DNA of 64,000 nt from Sporopachydermia quercuum (lineage: Eukaryota; Ascomycota; Sporopachydermiomycetes; Sporopachydermiales; Sporopachydermiaceae). Below, in pieces: positions 51,693 through 62,244 of the stretch; position 1 is the first letter of the stretch; every line of letters starts with the position of its first letter. Where the stretch lies: the NCBI GenBank assembly GCA_001599295.1, contig BCGN01000003.1, positions 1,713,148 to 1,777,147 of the forward strand, given 5' to 3'. Under the pieces are notes generated by a model, which saw only the letters and a program-made list of their open reading frames with translations, was not told the origin of the DNA and did not search any database. A program made the translations under genes and the position numbers.

Positions 51693-53363
51693 ATGACCAC
51701 TATTGTTCCAACAACACCTTTTGAGGGCCAAAAACCGGGTACATCTGGTTTGAGAAAAAAAGTGACAGTTTTTCAACAACCGCACTATACTGAAAACTTC
51801 TTACAATCGATCTTTGCATCTATTCCTGAAGGTGCTGAGGGCGCTACATTAGTTGTTGGTGGTGATGGACGTTATTACAACAAAACTGTCATTCAACTGA
51901 TTGCGAAGATCGGTGCTGCTAATGGGGTCAAAAAGCTCATCATTGGAAGAGAAGGGATCTTGTCGACTCCTGCCACTTCTCACGTCATTAGAACCTATGA
52001 AAATACCACTGGTGGTATCATTCTTACTGCTTCCCATAATCCTGGCGGAGAAAAGAATGATTTGGGTATTAAATACAATTTGGCCAACGGTGGTCCTGCC
52101 CCTGAATCTGTAACCAACAAAATGTGGGAATACTCTAAAGCTATCACTGAATACAAGATTGTTTCTGATTTACCAGAAATTGATATCGATACTGTTGGTA
52201 CTGCTACCTATGGCTCATTGACTGTTCAGATTATTGACTCCGTCAAGGATTACGTTGATATGTTGAAGGATATTTTTGATTTTGATCTAATCAAATCCTT
52301 TGCTGCCAGCAATCCAAGCTTTACTATGCTTTTTGATGGTTTACATGGTGTCACTGGCCCTTATGGTGAAGCAATCTTCGTCAATGAATTGGGATTACCC
52401 AAAACTTCTATTCAAAACTGCAATCCTTTGCCAGACTTTGGCGGATTTCACCCTGATCCTAACTTAACGTATGCAAAGACTCTTGTGGACAAGGTTGATG
52501 CCAATTCTATTCCTTTTGGTGCTGCTTCTGATGGCGATGGTGACCGTAATATGATCTACGGAGCTAATACGTTTGTTTCTCCTGGTGATTCAGTTGCTAT
52601 TATTGCCCACTACGCTGATTTGATTCCTTATTTCAAGAAGCAAGGTGTTTTCGGTCTTGCAAGATCAATGCCAACTTCTGGGGCTTTAGATTTAGTCGCC
52701 AAGGCTAAAGGTCTGAATATCTACGAAGTTCCTACTGGCTGGAAGTTCTTTTGTGCTTTATTTGACTCTAATAAGCTTTCTATATGTGGAGAAGAATCTT
52801 TTGGCACTGGTTCCAATCATATCAGAGAAAAAGACGGTTTATGGGCCATTGTTGCTTGGTTGAATATCATTGCTGGTGTTGCTAAGAGCTCTGGTGCTGA
52901 GAAGGCTTCTATTTCGGCCATCCAAAAGGACTTCTGGAACACTTACGGCAGAACATTCTTTACTAGATATGACTATGAAGGTGTTGATTCAAACGGTGCT
53001 AACGAGCTAATCGACACTTTGAAAGCTAAGATTGAAGATACGTCGTTTGTTGGATCTGAGCCAGCTCCTGGTTTTAAAGTAGTCGAGGCTGATGACTTCT
53101 CTTACACCGATTTAGATGGTAGTGTATCAGCTCATCAAGGACTATATGTCAAGTTTGAGAATGGGGTAAGAATTGTCACCAGACTCAGTGGTACTGGAAG
53201 TTCTGGTGCTACTATTAGATTATACATTGAACAGTATGAAAAAGATAAGACTAAGTATGATTTAAGTGCTGAAGAATATCTTCAAACTAGTATCAAATTT
53301 GCTGTGAAGTTCCTTGGATTCCAGAAGTTTGTTGGTGTAGAAGAACCCAATGTCAAGACATAA
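51693..53363 (+). CDS. PGM2: Phosphoglucomutase (Pgm1/Pgm2)
   Basis: A 556-residue cytosolic enzyme interconverting glucose 1-phosphate and glucose 6-phosphate, linking glycolysis with glycogen, trehalose, cell-wall and galactose metabolism. The phosphoserine loop is TASHNPGG (S114), and the Mg-binding loop is DGDGDRNM (D280, D282, D284). The sugar-binding loop is CGEESFGTGSNHIREKDG (around 370-387), and the phosphate-binding loop is RLSGTGSSGATIRLY near residue 500. The N-terminal GTSGLRKKV is typical. Length matches yeast Pgm2 (569) and animal PGM1 (562). Intronless and probably well expressed. Whether it is the Pgm1 or Pgm2 equivalent cannot be told. Confidence 0.96.
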   Translation: MTTIVPTTPFEGQKPGTSGLRKKVTVFQQPHYTENFLQSIFASIPEGAEGATLVVGGDGRYYNKTVIQLIAKIGAANGVKKLIIGREGILSTPATSHVIRTYENTTGGIILTASHNPGGEKNDLGIKYNLANGGPAPESVTNKMWEYSKAITEYKIVSDLPEIDIDTVGTATYGSLTVQIIDSVKDYVDMLKDIFDFDLIKSFAASNPSFTMLFDGLHGVTGPYGEAIFVNELGLPKTSIQNCNPLPDFGGFHPDPNLTYAKTLVDKVDANSIPFGAASDGDGDRNMIYGANTFVSPGDSVAIIAHYADLIPYFKKQGVFGLARSMPTSGALDLVAKAKGLNIYEVPTGWKFFCALFDSNKLSICGEESFGTGSNHIREKDGLWAIVAWLNIIAGVAKSSGAEKASISAIQKDFWNTYGRTFFTRYDYEGVDSNGANELIDTLKAKIEDTSFVGSEPAPGFKVVEADDFSYTDLDGSVSAHQGLYVKFENGVRIVTRLSGTGSSGATIRLYIEQYEKDKTKYDLSAEEYLQTSIKFAVKFLGFQKFVGVEEPNVKT

Positions 53364-53990
53364 GTTAAGACATAAGTCAAAACGATACATAACATAAATG
53401 ATATGAGACGAAATCAATATTTTGAATAAATCAAGAGATATAACGGAATAATGCAAGCTATAATACATAAAGTAAAATATGATTTATTATAACACTATAT
53501 GTTTAAGAGCATATACTTCTAGTTCTACGAGCTTATGCTGTATGCCTACAATGTAAATGTCCCCAGTACAATTAACTCATCAAAACGAGCACTCATTATG
53601 TACAGGAAGCTTTGAAATCTATGACAATTATGGTTTTGAGTACCATAACTATATCTCGACTATCTTATTTCATTATTAGCAAACCAGACTACTATTGTAG
53701 CAATAACTACGGTAGCTATACAAAATAAATATAGATATGATAGCTATAATCATGATGCCTATCACTATTATAACTAATATAACTATTATTAAGATCATAA
53801 CTAGTGCAATCATTATCATTATTATAACTGGTGTGACGATTATATGATACCTTCAATCTTCTAATCTCAGTTCAAATGATCTAGAACAAATTATCTGTAT
53901 CAGTATGTCTCACATCCATAAATCACCGTTCTCTTACCAGATATTTTTCTTCCCGTTCTCATCATTTCTGTTATCATCTCCTGTTATCAT
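53364..53990. other. Convergent gap, phosphoglucomutase/YKU80
   Basis: Very AT-rich shared 3' flank with repeated TATAACTA- and ATTATA-like words (53,740-53,840). No gene. Confidence 0.6.
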
Positions 53991-56374
53991 CTATTTTTCA
54001 CCTAATGCCAGCAAATCATCCAAATCCAATACCTCATTACTGTTGTTATTACTAGTTTCTCTACCTATTCGTCCTGTTCCTTTCTCCTTCACAACAAGCT
54101 TCACATCTGACAGTTCCACCAATCTACTAAATAACGAATCAAAATACTCATCTAAGAGCTTTTCTGGAGGGTAAGCATATTTAATCAAGACTGGCTGAAC
54201 CGGTGGGATCAAATCGTTCAGTTCTCTACCTATCTCATCAGGATTATCACCAATGACATCTAATGCAGGATTATCTGCACCATCGTCATCACCATTGCTT
54301 CCTTTACTAGAGTTAATCCTAGACCCATTTCTGCCTTTATTTACAGCATTTTCAGCTTTTTTCCTCTCCGCTGCTTGTTTTTCTTTCACAGCTATACTTC
54401 TCATCAGTAGCAATTGTCTTTCATCAGCCTCTAACGCTACATTCTTTATACTATCAGCTAATCTATGAACCAGAGCATTATAGCTATCATCAACAGAAAA
54501 CAATGATTCATCTCCGAGATCCAATTCCAGCATATCAACAAACAAATCCATTGAATCCTGGAGCTCTTTTGAAGGCAATCTTGGATGATTAGGTCCTAAA
54601 TTCTTGCCTGAAGTACTGAACACTTTAGTTATCATACCGAATCTCGCCAGTTTCAAATCTTCAGCAAACGGTAATTTTGTCATCACAAAACAACGAATAT
54701 CCGATCTTATCATTGGCAGCAAGGCTACCAATTGAACCATGTCACCATCCCGATGAATATATCTTGCCAAAGCGTAACAATCAAGCTCTTCCAACGCTTG
54801 AGCCATAGAAGCAATAGCTGTTTGAGATCTAAGGTCTCCTCTAGCACCGCAGAGAATAGATGTTTCTTCCATGCCCATCCACAGTCTTAAAGAGCCAATA
54901 GGAGAAAACTGGATTATATCCAAGGACTGGAATGTCTGATACTTCACTGCATTTTGCTCTTCAGTGCTCATGAAAACAATGTCTTTACCATACTTATAGC
55001 CATGACTCAATGAAGCTGTATCTACAACCAGAGGATCAGCTGAATAGTTAGTGCGTCGAGTATGAGCGTTATCATCAGCATTTTCATCACAGCCCTTTGG
55101 CCGTACTATATATTCACGAATAAGCTTAATATCTTGTAAATCGTACTCATTTCGTGTCAGAGCACTATGAGGTCTTTTCTGAGATAGCTGTGAAGCAGCA
55201 AATATATCCTCAGCAGGTGGACAGTAGTACGTCTTCGCAGTTATAGGCATAGCCCGTTTAATCCCAGGATACGCTTCAACGTTAACTGTCAATGAATCAA
55301 TCTCGTTTGAAGCGTTGTCTTCGTTGTCATCAGGCTGCCCCAGCGTTAGAGTACCACTGAATATCTTGACTGGATTGATATCTTTAACCTGGGGCACGTC
55401 CAGTGATGCAGCAGCTTCAACAAACGATGCGTAAAGAGAATTGATTCCCGACAGATAATGGAGCCAGAAACTCTCTACATTGCGTTTTCCTTCAGGTTTT
55501 TCACCCGGATATTGATAGCCAATAGAAGGATCATCGAAATCTATGCCCAGAAGTTGTAATTGGATGTCATAGCCATTTAGTTCACTTTTCAGTTCTAGCA
55601 GTGTGTTCTCGTCAATATTGATAGGAGAAGTACCGTTGGTGATGACTACGATTTTTCTGATATATTTCAGTTTCCTGCAAAAGGTTATAATGGACTCGAC
55701 TGCCATGATCAATGCCTCTGCCATATCTTTCGGGCTGCCCCCAGTGCTAGATGGTTTCATAGCTCTTTTGATCTGCTGTAGATCTTCGTAATCAATACTA
55801 GAAATAGTTAGACAAAAAACAATGAAAAACGATAACCGAGTGGAAAAATACGTGAACATTGGATATAAAAGCTTCTGATACGTACTTCTTCAAAGGTATT
55901 ACTTCTAGTACTCCCTTCGATGTACTCTTCGGGTAGGACATGGCTCTAGAGTCTGTATGAACTGCTATCACACCGTTATATACAGTTTTTCTCCCCGTTA
56001 AAATCTAGGCAATTTCCTAATGGTTAGTAGATGATTATCACCAATTTAAGTTGTAATTTGAGCTATAAAATGCAATTTTTCTGCTATAGAAATGACAATT
56101 CATGATTAAAAACATACCCTTGAGCAGATTTGCTCATACATGAATTGCAGGCCCCATTGAAGGTCCGTTTTATCTCTGATTGGGTCTTTATGACCCATGC
56201 CGGATCCCACATCTATTATGTAGATTGTAGCCTGTTTCAATAAGGAAAAATGGTCAATTGGTTAGACTAGTACGCGTGAAAGAACAGAAAGCATTGATAT
56301 TCCGGATGTGACTGATTGTTTGATTCTTCTCAATGCCCGAAGACCTGTAAGTTGCATACTTCTTTTTGGGCCAT
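53991..56374 (-). CDS. YKU80: Ku80 DNA end-binding subunit, four exons
   Basis: Minus-strand exons 56374-56360, 56231-56118, 56004-55886 and 55797-53991 give 684 residues. Exon 1 encodes only MAQKE and is followed by a GTATGC donor. All introns have good signals (GTATGT, GTACGT; CTAAC near the acceptors), and phases 0, 0, 2 agree with the total length. The product starts with a von Willebrand-A-like fold (ATIYIIDVGSGMGHKDPIRD, IRKIVVITNGTSPI), followed by the Ku beta-barrel (VFMSTEEQNAVKYQTFQSL, LRLWMGMEETSILCG, MTKLPFAEDLKLARFG) and a helical arm rich in charged residues. With Ku70 it binds DNA ends for non-homologous end joining and protects telomeres. It lacks a visible DNA-PKcs-binding C-terminal domain, as in yeasts. 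Confidence 0.92.
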
Positions 56375-57069
56375 GTTTGAAAGCTAGTTTCGGCCGTGAG
56401 TTACTATACTAGTTGAAATTGCCGTTTGATAACAAATATAACGCGGAATAGTATCATTTTTAGACTATTTTATATTACAATTGACACTGTTATGAAGGAA
56501 GAAATAGGTAGAATCAATTGATAGACGACAGAATAGTAGTGTCCTATGAGAGGTTACATTTGGAAGTAAGGTTTTAGAGTTCCAAAATAGCTTAACTTTA
56601 ATTGGAAGTCTATTTTGAGTATTTGGGGGGCATTTCTGAAGACAGATGGGATGAATGTTTAGAGGAGTAAAGTTTGGATAATGGAGATATACCATACCAT
56701 ATAGAAGTATTGATTAATAAATATGATGAACCAATATGACGGTTGGCATATATTTACAATTGGTATAAGTTGGTTTATATTTCTGTGTGATTAGAGTAAA
56801 TGCTTTATCAAACAGGAACATCACTGCTTATAAACATATTCATGGAGTACTTAATAGTCAGATCTGTTTTCAGACCACGTAATCAGAAATAAGGCCCCCC
56901 TAGTGATGGCAAATGAGAATCAATTTGATTCTTTCAAAGGTTTGAATATATTCCTATATAAGTAACAGAATATCAGTCTTTTTAGTATAGCTTCGACATT
57001 CAATCGTCATTCTGAAATTATTTCCANCGTTTCAATCGGCTTTTGATAACGACTCGATCGACTTACTTC
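56375..57069 (-). promoter_or_regulatory. YKU80 promoter and 3' flank of the MTC2-like gene
   Basis: No gene seen. The small open frame at 56465-56695 has no recognisable content. An N lies at 57027. Confidence 0.5.
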
Positions 57070-58336
57070 TCACACAGGTGGCTGAACTAGACTCAAGGCC
57101 TGTAGTACTATCATATCAACACTTAGCTTGCTGACCAATGTTGAAATCAACTCTACATCACTGCCCCATTGTAAACTCAACTCTTCACTCGGCTTCACCA
57201 ATACAATCTTCATTGGTAGTAACTTCTGGGCAGCCGTTTTCACTATCGTAGGAGTAGCATACGTCATATTCACATACGCGCATAAACACCGTTCTAGTGC
57301 TATAAACTGTTTGATCACACGTACGTTGACACCTCCTGAGACAAATCTATTCATCCTAAGATGAACAACGATATCCATTGTATACCGATAAATATCTGGT
57401 GTGATTTTCACTTTTTCCACTTTTCTGTTGAAACTGCTAAAACTGTCCTTTACAGTGAGTTGGAGGTTTTTATATTTCCGTAGAGAAGGATCTAACGAAC
57501 ACCAGGAAACATCAGCTGTTTTCTTTTCCTCGCTACTTGAAGATACTTCAGGGATATCATGAACTTGTCTGAACAGAAATTCATCTTGCTGTTCGTATAG
57601 TTTGGTTAGTAATTGCACTAATGATGGAAAGAATACACACCCATGGGAGTATTGGGAGTATAACAAAGAATTCATACAAGATAAGAATATAATTCTCCTT
57701 CGGTGCCATCAATATCTTCTATCACAGCAATGAGTGTAAATTCATCCCCTGTAGAATATTTGGTTCCTTCATATTCAATCCAACCATCAAACATGACCTG
57801 AAAAAAAAAGAACTAGTGTCAGTAATAAACACCTCAACCTGTATGGCCTGCAGCTTGTAGTTTATGCAATGTAACCATCATTAAACAAAGCATCATCATA
57901 CCCTCAATAAAAACTGCTGCACCGGCAATTGTAATACATCTGGCTGTTTCAATATTATGAAATTATGCACACTCAGAGTTTTATTTTCAGTTTTCATAAT
58001 GAGACCAGCAACAATATCAGCTATACTAGTTTCAGGGTTACATTCTATTGTCGTTCCTTTCCTTTGCCATAGTTGACCATACTTAGCAACAAGTGTTTAT
58101 GTTAGACAAGGATCAGAAATACAACCAAATTATCTATCATTCCTTATGATAACAAGCAAAAAAATCTAACATACTTTTATTAATGTCTTTTCGGTGTAAC
58201 GCGGATTGGTACTCGATACAAGTAAACTACTACTAGAAGCAACTGTTATATAGCAAGCGATATAGAAATCATCGTTTATGTCTATGTCCAAGTTTTCTGC
58301 TATTGGCGCCAAAATTTCCATTACCGAGATTGCCAT
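57070..58336 (-). CDS. MTC2: Mtc2-like protein with degenerate MoxR-type AAA+ fold, four exons
   Basis: Exons 58336-58175, 58081-57902, 57797-57678 and 57588-57070 join in phase 0 to a 326-residue protein. Introns have GTATGT/GTATGA donors and CTAAC-type branch points. The C-terminus (IYRYTMDIVVHLRMNR, LQWGSDVELI, final QPPV) resembles what I recall of S. cerevisiae Mtc2 (357 residues), whose mutation is sick with cdc13-1. The middle aligns with MoxR-type AAA+ ATPases: FIILKQPDVLQLPVQQFLLR corresponds to the Walker B helix, FTLIAVIEDIDGTEGELY to sensor 1 and its loop, QDEFLFR to the LDRF arginine region, and 217-280 to the helical lid. Walker A is absent and Walker B reads LKQPD, so ATP hydrolysis is unlikely. 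The gene name rests on memory of the yeast sequence. Confidence 0.68.
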
Positions 58337-59292
58337 ATAACTATATAAGGATAGCTATTGCTGTAGAAATTATGTTATTGATGTTTAGAGCTGGATATAG
58401 TATAGTAATGTGCAATTAGCTCATTAATGAAAAGCAGGGAGGCAGTACGTAGCCTTTGAATAATCAGACCGATCGCAAGTTTATTCTTCTTGTATTCTAA
58501 TTTAACAGACAGCGTCAACACTAACTTCTTTGCTATCAAGCATATACATATTTATTCCTTTTAATGCAATAATATGATAAGAAGGAGAAACGCTTTATTC
58601 TCTTTACGCAGACAAAACTCCAAACCTCACATAATGAAACATCTCCAGAAGTCCCGCTGAGATGATTTCTAGTTTTACAACATCGCATCTCGTCTTAAAC
58701 ATGGTAATGGGCAGGAGACCTAATGTCTGTTTTCACATTCACAACAGGGGTCGACGAGCTTTTCTGTTGATGTAAGTAATAATGTGAGGGAATGAGAGAA
58801 CAGTGAGCAGAAGCGAGGCAAAGGAATTGTATACAGGAGCTCTTCGCTATATCTAATAAAGTTTGATAGCTGGGAGTCGTTGTTTGTTGTTTGTTTGATA
58901 GTTTGAAGTGTGGGCTTGGTTTGATAATATTCTGTGTCTCCAGATAGACCACCTGATTGGCATACGACTAAACTGGAGTTCCAATCAATGATCTATTCGT
59001 GCCAGAGATCTATCACATCTTATGATTATCGATTATATTGAGAGGATAGTTGATTGAAATAGAAGAAATCAGATAGAAGAAAAACATCCAATAAGGAGTG
59101 TGTTCTGTTCGCTTTGCCGTTAGCAGAACAGCTACGAGCATCACCGTACAAAGACGATACAGCTGGAGAATCAAATCATGAATATTCCTGTCTACTGAGC
59201 TCGTACAGCTTTATATCATAATGAATAAGAACTATTGATAATAACAGTAGGATTTATGTAACATTTTTACTATTACTAGATCAATTCTCGCT
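58337..59292. promoter_or_regulatory. Divergent promoter, MTC2-like/F-box gene
   Basis: 956 bases between divergent starts. No gene seen; the minus-strand frame at 58695-58952 is unremarkable. Confidence 0.55.
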
Positions 59293-61419
59293 ATGAACAC
59301 GAAAGCTCAAACTCGCGATCTCCCAAGCGAACTACTTGCTAAGATCTTCTCTTATCTAGACTTATACAGCCTGGCCAACTCGCTATTGGTGTGTCATGAC
59401 TGGTTCAGTGTTATTCAGGATATGATTCAGGACAAAGATGTTATAGTTACGATACCAAATGACTATTCAGATGACGGAAATGAACCCTTCATTTTTGGAT
59501 CGTCTTTAGAACAGATTGAAGGAATGCCCCTTTCTTTCTTCCATGAACAACCGTTGAGACATTATATATGCTTCATTATTAATCAGAATAACATAATAGC
59601 AGACAACAGAGATAGCAGTTTTGTCAATACCCCTAATAGTTTTGAACCGCTTGATCGGTCGTTATATGGATCTAGAAATTTCAACACCATCTACGAGAAT
59701 ATAAATAAGGTGGTTCTTCAAAGTGTTGCTGGATTGATCATCTATCATGGTTCAGTGAAAGCCTTCTTTCTTTCTCTAGTATGCAGGAAAAGTAGTAATA
59801 TATTTAAAGGGTTTCATACCGTATTTTCTGAAGGCTCTGTTGATTTTAACTATGCATTGTTTCTTGTATCTCAGTTAACTGATACGAGATCCTTACAGTT
59901 GGACTTATATGACTTAGAAAGTTCTATCGATGAAACGAGCATTGCATTTGAAAACACTGCTGTCGAAAGGCTTATGAATGAATCAGAATTAGCTATCAAT
60001 AAACCTCATTTTGGTAAAAACTCTTCTAATTTCTCAACTTATGGGCACCATGATTTAATACAACTTGGATTCAATTGGGATATTTTCAAGTATAACCAGC
60101 TCAGAGTAAATGAAAAGCTAGAAGTATTGAAGATTACCGGTGCCAATGATTATTTGAGGGGAAGGCTCTCATTTGAAAGACCTAAGAAATATTTGAGCTT
60201 CCATGAACTGTTACAAGTATTATTACGATGTCCTAATTTAAAGGATTTGTCAATATGCTATTGGAATCTTGTCAGTGCAAGAATTAACAAAGATGATCCT
60301 TTAGAGAACAACCCTTTAGTGATATTTCCAGCAAATGATAAAAATGATAGAAATGTGAAAGATAAAACTTGTGCTCAGGACTGGATTTGCCTGACGAGTC
60401 TGAAATCATTGAAGAAGCTTCATTTGGAATCAATTGGTGATATAGAGCTCCAATCGGTGCTTGACCTGATCAGAAACAGCAGCGTTGAATCAGTTACTCT
60501 CATGAATGAAGTGGCCCCAAGTAAGCAACATGGATGGGATAAATGCGTTTTGGATTATGCGCAGCAAACTAAGATGCCAGAAAAGACGGAATTATCTATG
60601 GTAGAACAACAAGAGAATGAAAACAAGAAGAGTGTCAGAATAGAAGGCTCTAATAAAGCTGATTATGATAGATTGGCAGGTAATGTTTGTATCAACCGCT
60701 ATAACAGCAATTCAAACTACGCATCAGCTCCAGCAAGTGATACTCTGGGTACTTCGAGAAATAAAACACCAGAATATTCTATACTTGATAAACATCAACA
60801 AAGTTCAAATATCGATAAAAGTGCCAATTTCAAAGATATACGACACAATTACAGCAATTTGAAGCATCTCACCATTATAAAATCAAATATATCCCCAACA
60901 AGTTTGTCCTGCCTATTCAACATTTTCCCTGACCTTAGAACTATCACCATCAGCCACTGCAATCGTATCAATACTCTCGAACTAATTGATGATGGACACT
61001 CAAGTGGCTATAAACCGAATAGGTTAGGGTTGATTTCCAAAAGCCTACTGTCACTGAAAATGAGGTTTGAAACGGAAATTCCTTTGTCTAACATAAGGAA
61101 TCTGGTTGGTGATGATTTGCTACGAGAATATCGTGAAGGATACAATGATCCTGCTGTGCCAAAGGAAGTTGGAAGTGAAACATTCAGGAACATTATAAAA
61201 GATATTTATATAAACGAGTTTCATGCTTCTTTTGAGAGAGAACATCAAAAGGGAGATGAGCTTGCAGGATTGCATTTTAATAGGAATATTGGTAGTAGTA
61301 ATGGAAGAAATAGTAGTACTAATATGGGAAATGGTGGGAGAGATAAGAATAAGCATGACGGACAGGGCAGAGCAGGGAAATGGATACTTAATGTAAAAAG
61401 CCTCAATAATAATTTTTAG
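59293..61419 (+). CDS. F-box protein with leucine-rich-repeat-like C-terminus
   Basis: A 708-residue protein that starts with an F-box (residues about 8-45: RDLPSELLAKIFSYLDLYSL, then LLVCHDWFSVIQDM), the Skp1-binding module of SCF ubiquitin ligases. The middle and C-terminal parts hold leucine-rich-repeat-like strands (LLRCPNLKDLSICYW, LTSLKSLKKLHLESIG, HNYSNLKHLTIIKSNI, FPDLRTITISHCNRI), separated by a long polar, Asn/Ser/Lys-rich insertion (about 410-510). The end is Gly/Asn-rich. It is probably a substrate receptor; the substrate is unknown. It looks like a fast-evolving fungal F-box protein without an obvious S. cerevisiae namesake. Intronless. SKP1 lies at 26838 in the same window. Confidence 0.8.
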   Translation: MNTKAQTRDLPSELLAKIFSYLDLYSLANSLLVCHDWFSVIQDMIQDKDVIVTIPNDYSDDGNEPFIFGSSLEQIEGMPLSFFHEQPLRHYICFIINQNNIIADNRDSSFVNTPNSFEPLDRSLYGSRNFNTIYENINKVVLQSVAGLIIYHGSVKAFFLSLVCRKSSNIFKGFHTVFSEGSVDFNYALFLVSQLTDTRSLQLDLYDLESSIDETSIAFENTAVERLMNESELAINKPHFGKNSSNFSTYGHHDLIQLGFNWDIFKYNQLRVNEKLEVLKITGANDYLRGRLSFERPKKYLSFHELLQVLLRCPNLKDLSICYWNLVSARINKDDPLENNPLVIFPANDKNDRNVKDKTCAQDWICLTSLKSLKKLHLESIGDIELQSVLDLIRNSSVESVTLMNEVAPSKQHGWDKCVLDYAQQTKMPEKTELSMVEQQENENKKSVRIEGSNKADYDRLAGNVCINRYNSNSNYASAPASDTLGTSRNKTPEYSILDKHQQSSNIDKSANFKDIRHNYSNLKHLTIIKSNISPTSLSCLFNIFPDLRTITISHCNRINTLELIDDGHSSGYKPNRLGLISKSLLSLKMRFETEIPLSNIRNLVGDDLLREYREGYNDPAVPKEVGSETFRNIIKDIYINEFHASFEREHQKGDELAGLHFNRNIGSSNGRNSSTNMGNGGRDKNKHDGQGRAGKWILNVKSLNNNF

Positions 61420-61758
61420 TGGAGATTTCATAGAGAAAAGGATGTATAATAAGTAGAATTATATAATAACAAATCGAGATAGCGAAAAGTTATTATTAGA
61501 TATTACTACCACTAAACAAAAAAGCCACAGCAAAGCTGCAACTACAGCAAATGACTATCAAAATCAAACTACCTCTACATTTCTTCATACGCTTCTAGTG
61601 TTTAATATGCTGTTTTATTCATACATATCATAATCCCCTACGCTCATTTACTCTTTTTCTTCTTCTTCTCATCACAGCCTATTCTTTTATGTACAAGCAC
61701 CACATTACTGCACCAGATTCTCCAAAGACTCCGCAACATGATTTCCATATGCACTTTT
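61420..61758. other. Convergent gap, F-box gene/COX20
   Basis: 339 bases of shared 3' flank. No gene. Confidence 0.6.
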
Positions 61759-62244
61759 CTATCTGTCATTAACTGATCTGACCTTTGTAGGGAAACTCTT
61801 TGCCATATCAGCAACCTTTAATTCTTGTCTTCGCTTATATCTGCAATGTTCCCAGGTTCCAACACTACCTAATGTGAAGGATGCGACACCCCAATTACAA
61901 GCTTTGAAAATTGGCTGTTTCATCACAATCATGACACCAGACATAACAGCTAGAGAGCTCAATCCAACCAGCATGGCATTTCGGAAACAAGGAATTCCTA
62001 ACACGTTTTGGAAATCTTCCTTGCCAATACTCAACAAATCCCTGGCCTCCTCAGGGCTCATGTTTTTACCGCTGTTCAATCTTTCAGGGTTGATAACTGC
62101 ACCTTGTCCTGGTGTATATGATGTGTGTTGTTGAATATCGTCGAAATATTTCGGCTCGACACTGTCTTGAGAAGTGCTTTGCATGCTGTTATTCTTTGAT
62201 GAGTTATCATCTTTTCTCCAGCTCAACCAAGAAGGCCATTTCAT
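61759..62244 (-). CDS. COX20: Cox20, cytochrome oxidase assembly factor
   Basis: A 161-residue inner-mitochondrial-membrane protein that chaperones Cox2 during its maturation and copper insertion. The ATG at 62244 gives MKWPSWLSWRKDD; an upstream 47-codon extension reads through the 5'UTR and was left out. The conserved core holds two membrane helices: CFRNAMLVGLSSLAVMSGVM (about 90-110) and NWGVASFTLGSVGTWEHC (about 120-140), followed by the basic YKRRQELK motif. The N-terminal 80 residues are polar. It is shorter than S. cerevisiae Cox20 (205) and nearer to the metazoan FAM36A size. No intron. Confidence 0.9.
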   Translation of the reverse strand: MKWPSWLSWRKDDNSSKNNSMQSTSQDSVEPKYFDDIQQHTSYTPGQGAVINPERLNSGKNMSPEEARDLLSIGKEDFQNVLGIPCFRNAMLVGLSSLAVMSGVMIVMKQPIFKACNWGVASFTLGSVGTWEHCRYKRRQELKVADMAKSFPTKVRSVNDR

